Source of the DNA: Acanthococcus lagerstroemiae
Lineage: Eukaryota > Arthropoda > Insecta > Hemiptera > Eriococcidae
Direction of reading: 5' to 3'
NCBI GenBank assembly: GCA_031841125.1
Contig: CM063106.1
Location: forward strand, 3,720,001-3,784,000
DNA: 64,000 bases
The notes below the pieces were generated by a model. That model saw only the letters and a program-made list of their open reading frames with translations. It was not told the DNA's origin and did not search any database. Below are positions 60,801 to 64,000 of the stretch, piece by piece; within the stretch, counting starts at the first letter, position 1, and each line of letters begins with the position of its first letter. A program made the position numbers and the translations under genes.

Positions 60801-63024
60801 AAATTCGTTTCCTGTATTATTGTTCTATTTAATGAGAGGCGAGGAAGAGGGAAACTCGAGAATCGAAAATCAGATAGAATTAAGTACAATATAAATATCT
60901 ACGTTTTGAAAACCATCACTCTGTGAGCTGACGTTAAAGGATTTGAAATAGTAAACCAACAGTGAATGTTGGATGTAGCCAAAATCCCTCATCTAAATCT
61001 TTTGAAATTTGCTTTTGTCATTTTCAATACCCGAAACGTGCGGGAAAATGTTCATCGTTTTGCCCCGAACGACATCATACACGGGACGGTGAGTTTGATT
61101 CAGCTAATAAATCCGTAACTTATGAAATTGCTAAATCCACTTTTGTCATCACGTCAGCAGTTTGACTTCGAGCTGATAATGGTTTCATATGGCGGAGGGG
61201 GGGGGGGGGAGTGTTGGAAAGTTTGAAAAATGAGTTATCTTTTAAAATCTCAGATGTCTCTGTTGGTGATTCATATCCTGTTTTTAGGAATTTTGTAAAG
61301 AGCCGTTGGTTTGGAAGAGGGGGTTACTGTCTCAGTAAGTGTAACTCAGAAAACAAAAAGTACAATGCAAATATAAATGTGCGAGTTTGGTGATAGCAAA
61401 ATTTTTGTTTGATATCCGCCTTTATTTTCGTCTCCTTAGTGTAAGATTGCGAATCGAAGGAGAGGCGATAGATTCGTGAAAAAACGTCCGTTGTATCAAA
61501 TTATTGGTATTGAATGTAATATACACCACTTCGGTGGTTGCCAGTTGATTATCCATTTTGCGCAAGATAATGAATTTTCAGACCAATGAACTTTCACGTG
61601 ATGATTGTACGTTTTTGAGTCTCCCCGTTTCGAACATGGCGAATTCGAGACGGTCGAAGAGGGCTATTTCCCTCCTGCAAATCGTCTCCCGATCTTTCAG
61701 AACCTACGAGCGAATTCCGGGTGAATCGTCGTACCTGTAGGCGTCTCTGAAATCTTCAAAGCGCGCTCTTTATTGGCGGCAGCAGCTTGGAAGCCGGGAT
61801 TCGCTTATCATTCTACGCACTAACTCGGACGAAAGCCGTACTAGCAAAAGTCAGATTTTATTTGGAATACTGCTTGCTTCTAGGAACAGTCGATACCCCA
61901 GTTTGCAGTTAAGAGACATACAGAGCCATATAGTTGAATTCTCGCAAGACCAGCACGGATCTCGTTTCATACAGCAAAAGCTGGAGAGAGCGACGGTGGC
62001 CGAAAAGCAACTCGTGTTCTCGGAGATTGTCTCGGCTGCGTATAGTCTGATGACCGACGTGTTCGGTAATTACGTGATACAGAAATTTTTCGAATTCGGT
62101 ACTCCCGAACAGAAGGCAACGTTGGCGCAAAAGGTAAATACGACCAAAACGCGTTTATTTACTTTTTTCCCCACATCGGTAGATTACAGTCGTGAACTCG
62201 TTACCTCTTCGGACTTGTCGAACGATATTAAATCCTGATGTTATTATTTTTTTTGTGGTCTATTTGTGCGTAGGTTCGAGGTCACGTACTGCCGTTAGCG
62301 CTGCAAATGTACGGTTGTCGTGTGATACAAAAAGCATTAGAATCGATTTCCGGAGAACAACAGGTAGAAATTGTGAAAGAGTTGGACGGTCACGTTTTGA
62401 AATGTATTAAAGATCAGAACGGCAATCACGTGGTGCAGAAATGTATCGAGTGCGTGGATCCGCACGCTTTAAATTTCATTATTAGCGCATTCCAAGGACA
62501 GGTACGTTTTTTATATTTATCTTCGTCTTTTGATTCTATTTTTGGTATTACGAGGCTCGGTATTTTATAGCAATTTTTTCGTTTCTTCGTTGCAGGTATT
62601 TTCCTTATCCACTCACCCGTACGGTTGTCGGGTCATCCAACGTATCCTAGAACATTGTTTACCCGAACAGACGTCGTCCATCTTAGACGAGTTGCATCAG
62701 AATACCGAACAGTTGATTCAAGATCAGTACGGAAACTACGTGATACAGCATGTTCTCGGTAGGCAACCGAGTATACGTGAAACATTCGAAGTCAGAGCTG
62801 GTAAAATTATTATCGATGGAACTTGATTGAAAACTATTTTGCGTTTTGGTTGCAGAACACGGAAAGCAGGAGGATAAATCGAAATTGATATCATCTATCA
62901 AAGGCAAGGTGCTGGTTCTTTCGCAGCATAAATTCGCATCGAACGTGGTTGAGAAGTGCGTGACGCATGCAACTCGTGCTGAACGAGCGACTCTCATCGA
63001 AGAAGTTTGCGGCTTCAATGATAA
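40452..63024 (+). CDS. pum: pumilio, internal part (10 exons joined)
   Basis: PUF-family RNA-binding repressor; the family binds UGUANAUA-type sites in mRNA 3'UTRs in the cytoplasm and recruits partners such as Nanos, Brat and the CCR4-NOT deadenylase. Ten exons (40452-40683, 46826-47119, 47529-47648, 47978-48127, 57012-57197, 60038-60227, 61884-62133, 62274-62501, 62596-62758, 62856-63024) join to 1,982 nt, about 660 codons, with consistent phases at every GT-AG junction. Residues 1-390 are a low-complexity Gln/Ala/Ser/Thr linker with insect Pumilio landmarks ([51 protein letters not shown]). [10 protein letters not shown] then opens the Pumilio homology domain, with repeats 1-7 over about residues 391-660. 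The N-terminal exons and repeat 8 are outside the window. Identification rests on recalled family sequence, not a search, but the matches are long and ordered. Paralogy cannot be tested here. Confidence 0.95.
42915..44215. repeat. Three diverged direct repeats in pumilio intron
   Basis: Copies at about 42915-43330, 43520-43690 (partial) and 43820-44215 share, in order, GAGCTCGATTGGATAGT-like sequence, a GTCAGCTTTTATAATCA block, GAATACCGAA and TTATTATCTGAGATC. The first and third also share TCTTGATCCACACGTA. Spacing is about 600 and 300 bp. They look like old copies of one unidentified repeat. Confidence 0.6.
44719..45168 (+). mobile_element. mariner-like element, internally deleted
   Basis: Inverted terminal repeats GGTCGTTCAGAAAGTAGGG (44719 on) and, as reverse complement of the right end, CCAGGGTCGTTCAATAAGG (45168 back), followed on both arms by GTAATGAG. 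TA dinucleotides flank both ends. 44793-44968 codes for the end of a mariner transposase: [18 protein letters not shown], then after a one-base frame change [18 protein letters not shown]. The last catalytic Asp expected after DLAPS is replaced, and most of the gene is deleted. (ATT)n has expanded near 45095-45125. Confidence 0.85.
46826..47119 (+). CDS. pum: pumilio exon: [10 protein letters not shown] / RRPLTPS segment
   Basis: Begins after TTCCAG, completing a Gly codon (phase 1), and ends before GTAATT at 47120 (phase 1). It encodes the best-conserved part of the Pumilio N-terminal linker: [16 protein letters not shown], an Ala/Gln spacer, [21 protein letters not shown] and [15 protein letters not shown]. 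These elements occur in the same order in fly and vertebrate Pumilio proteins. Length is 294 nt, a multiple of three, so skipping it would keep the frame. Confidence 0.94.
47120..47528 (+). other. pum: pumilio intron (409 bp)
   Basis: GT-AG intron with a C/T-rich stretch (about 47470-47515) before the acceptor; no other feature. Confidence 0.85.
47529..47648 (+). CDS. pum: pumilio exon: short linker exon
   Basis: Flanked by CCTTAG and GTATGT; phase 1 at both ends; 120 nt. It encodes [20 protein letters not shown] followed by a Ser/Asn/Ala-rich stretch ending STNGT. It has no folded domain and corresponds to the Gln/Ser-rich linker before the GRRDSFDR motif. The preceding intron (47120-47528) carries a strong C/T tract near 47480-47510; the following one (47649-47977) starts with an A/GAAA-rich run. 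Confidence 0.88.
47649..47977 (+). other. pum: pumilio intron (329 bp)
   Basis: GT-AG intron starting with an A-run and GAAA microsatellite (about 47670-47706). Confidence 0.85.
47978..48127 (+). CDS. pum: pumilio exon: GRRDSFDR segment
   Basis: Acceptor TCCGCAG, donor G|GTACGT; phase 1 at both ends; 150 nt. It encodes [39 protein letters not shown] and ends YGALG. The [15 protein letters not shown] block is nearly invariant in insect Pumilio, and its RRDSFD core looks like a basophilic-kinase or 14-3-3-type site (inference). Confidence 0.93.
48128..57011 (+). other. pum: pumilio intron (8.9 kb)
   Basis: GT-AG intron. Contains an (ATT)n microsatellite (48772-48808), a cluster of AGTTGGCAAAA motifs in both orientations (49290-49700), a C-run near 52196, a G-run near 56254 and a CpG-rich repeat-poor block (56520-56720). 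No nested gene identified; open frames up to 134 codons look fortuitous. Confidence 0.8.
57012..57197 (+). CDS. pum: pumilio exon: SITPPPS linker exon
   Basis: Acceptor TTTTTCAG, donor T|GTAAGT; phase 1 at both ends; 186 nt. Encodes [17 protein letters not shown], then [30 protein letters not shown] and [12 protein letters not shown]. Fly Pumilio has a matching SPLGAPITPPPS block directly after YGALG, which supports joining this exon to the one ending at 48127 across an 8.9-kb intron. Confidence 0.9.
58997..59141. repeat. Near-perfect 145-nt hairpin (MITE-like)
   Basis: Arm 58997-59064 starts CGTATTTAGAAATGGATT and runs through CAATCAAGTTCGCGATTTTT and CCTGTTTT. Arm 59078-59141 is its complement, ending GAATACG. 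The loop is under 20 nt. The CGTATTYAGAAAT ends resemble MITE termini. No target duplication recognised. Confidence 0.8.
59360..59460. repeat. 38-bp tandem repeat, about three units
   Basis: Units anchored at about 59371, 59408 and 59445 share GTCAARTTGAATC and GAAATCGGTCRATTAAT. Upstream sequence from 59265 has looser copies of the same AATCGA/TTGAATC words. Confidence 0.65.
60038..60227 (+). CDS. pum: pumilio exon: last linker exon, opens PUM-HD
   Basis: Encodes [17 protein letters not shown], a Thr/Ser-rich stretch and [15 protein letters not shown], the conserved N-cap of the Pumilio homology domain; donor AG|GTAATT at 60228 (phase 2). The start is inferred. Reading from the more obvious TTTAG at 60030 breaks phase with the previous exon, because T+AG would make a stop. 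The AG at 60036-60037 gives T+TT (Phe) and restores phase 1. An unseen micro-exon is the alternative. Confidence 0.85.
60228..61883 (+). other. pum: pumilio intron (1.7 kb)
   Basis: GT-AG intron before the first PUF-repeat exon; a G-run at about 61197-61209, nothing else recognised. Confidence 0.85.
61884..62133 (+). CDS. pum: pumilio exon: PUF repeats 1-2
   Basis: Acceptor TGCTTCTAG, donor AAG|GTAAAT; phase 2 in, phase 0 out. Encodes [13 protein letters not shown], then repeat 1 ([14 protein letters not shown]) and repeat 2 ([15 protein letters not shown]). RNA-contact triplets are Ser-Arg-Gln for repeat 1 (reads A) and Asn-Tyr-Gln for repeat 2 (reads U) under the established PUF code. Confidence 0.97.
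62274..62501 (+). CDS. pum: pumilio exon: PUF repeats 3-4
   Basis: Acceptor GTGCGTAG, donor CAG|GTACGT; phase 0 at both ends; 228 nt. Encodes [19 protein letters not shown] (repeat 3, Cys-Arg-Gln, reads A) and repeat 4 with [15 protein letters not shown] (Asn-His-Gln, reads U), ending AFQGQ. As a symmetric exon it could in principle be skipped, removing two repeats. Confidence 0.97.
62596..62758 (+). CDS. pum: pumilio exon: PUF repeats 5-6
   Basis: Acceptor GTTGCAG, donor G|GTAGGC; phase 0 in, phase 1 out. Encodes [19 protein letters not shown] (repeat 5, Cys-Arg-Gln, reads A), [14 protein letters not shown] and the core of repeat 6, [13 protein letters not shown] (Asn-Tyr-Gln, reads U). Introns on both sides are under 100 nt. 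Confidence 0.97.
62856..63024 (+). CDS. pum: pumilio exon: PUF repeat 7
   Basis: Acceptor GGTTGCAG, donor AA|GTACGT; phase 1 in, phase 2 out. Encodes [20 protein letters not shown], then [19 protein letters not shown] (repeat 7, Ser-Asn-Glu, reads G), and ends [10 protein letters not shown] plus two bases of the next codon. The fly protein continues FNDN and then repeat 8; that exon is not in the remaining 976 bases, so the gene runs off the right edge. Confidence 0.97.
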
Positions 63025-64000
63025 GTACGTATTGGTTGATTCGTGAACATAGTTGCTATCCGTTCCGTGTTTCAGAACGTCGGAGCTTTTTTTTTGGAAG
63101 GAGTGGAAGCTAGCACCTTTTACATGGCTCGTGTCTTGATATGTGCTCGAGAAAATGTCTTCGATGCAATTTTTGTGGGCATTAAGGTATTTCAGGAGCC
63201 ATAATTTGGTGTGAAGGTAAAAAGAGAGGATTCGCATAAATTGGAAAATTTCGTGTTTCCTAAATCTTTGTCTGAGGCCGTTCAGTAAGGTCGGCGAAGC
63301 AACCACTTCAGGCCTCACGCTTAATGGTAAAGCCCGAAGCATTGAAACTTTAAACGATCGTTATCCGGAAAAAAGTGCCGAAATTTGGGTCTCTCAAAAA
63401 CAGTTTTGCTGGTTGAAAAAGTTACACTGTCGGTGTGCTGGTTATCTGAATTGAAAGGCGGAGGCTTTGCGGTAAACCTGAGATTCCATCTCTTTAACAA
63501 GGTAACTTCGATACCTCCCTGGCTGGCTTTTTGAATACTGATCCCTTGCTTCTCCTTCATACTTGATTTTTGAGTTTTCCAAGTTTAAGTCATGCTAATA
63601 TGAGGAGCGAATTCAGTGGCCTTAAAACTAGAACACGCATTTTGTTGATTAAAATTTCTCCCCCAGCTTTCAGTGTACTGTACTTCAGTTTGCAAAAACA
63701 CTGCGTATTTATTTAAAAAAGAAAAAAATGTATAATAAAGGGGTCGATTTTCAATATTTTTTTCAACTTTTCAGAAAATTTACTTTTGATTTTATCTGTA
63801 TTATCGATAGTGCTATTAGTTTGTCGATATTTACCAATATTTTTGATATTTTACTTTGAAAAACGATGGGGAAAAAAGGTAAAATATTACACACGCGTGT
63901 GTTATACCGAATAATTTTTTTTTCTGTGTTTCTAACGAATGCTGTTTTTTACGAGTTTCAAACACTCTCGTTTAGACAACCAGTCCTCCGTGGTACCCTC
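63025..64000 (+). other. pum: pumilio intron, start only
   Basis: Begins with GTACGT after the repeat-7 exon. No sequence coding for repeat 8 (the FNDN-ALHVMM-type continuation) is present, so the intron is at least 976 bp and the terminal exon(s) lie beyond the window. Confidence 0.8.

Noticed and set aside
63025..64000. The PUF repeat 8 exon within the right edge
   Set aside because: No phase-2 acceptor followed by an ALHVMM/QYANYVVQ-like coding sequence occurs in the last 976 bases.

Overview
The window is eukaryotic nuclear DNA, almost certainly from an insect or close arthropod relative; the order is unresolved. It is AT-rich, intron-rich and full of transposon remnants. About 1,982 of 64,000 bases (3%) are recognisably coding, and all of them belong to one gene: a plus-strand orthologue of pumilio (pum), the PUF-family RNA-binding translational repressor. 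Ten internal exons between 40452 and 63024 join in frame through GT-AG introns. They encode a Gln/Ala-rich disordered region followed by PUF repeats 1-7 of the Pumilio homology domain. The 5' exons and the last exon(s), with repeat 8 and the C-terminus, lie outside the window. Denser introns than I would expect from the fly gene suggest a non-dipteran, but that is inference.

Layout. 1-40451: no pumilio N-terminal exon is recognisable, so this is read as a very long upstream intron or 5' flank. It holds diverged tandem repeats (1-390, 1320-1650), a near-palindromic foldback element split by a hAT-type MITE (3495-4126), a 1.3-kb foldback element with composite arms and a 9-bp target duplication (6175-7472), a MITE family with GTGTCTACCGG-type ends (10152, 15618, 21723, 25285, 27554), a tRNA-derived SINE (11271-11499), two 5'-truncated RTE-type LINEs (12303-13265, 23332-24880), a 1.58-kb long-inverted-repeat element (17292-18875), a possible decayed CacyBP/SIP-like copy (27789-28300), an R1-clade LINE fragment (34880-36090) and a diverged tandem array (36140-36780). 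CpG-rich, repeat-free stretches (8700-9420, 37975-38360 and others) are candidate intronic regulatory DNA.

40452-48127: the Gln/Ala-rich and [18 protein letters not shown] part of pumilio in four exons, with a mariner deletion derivative (44719-45168) and three diverged repeat copies (42915-44215) in the first intron. 48128-60037: two long introns around one exon (57012-57197), with microsatellites, a near-perfect 145-nt hairpin (58997-59141) and a 38-bp tandem repeat. 60038-63024: the last linker exon and PUF repeats 1-7, whose readable recognition residues predict the Pumilio target UGUAUAUA.

I found no previously undescribed multi-gene system. The most unusual items are the foldback and hairpin elements, whose boundaries and target duplications can be read directly, and the run of four symmetric phase-1 exons in pumilio.
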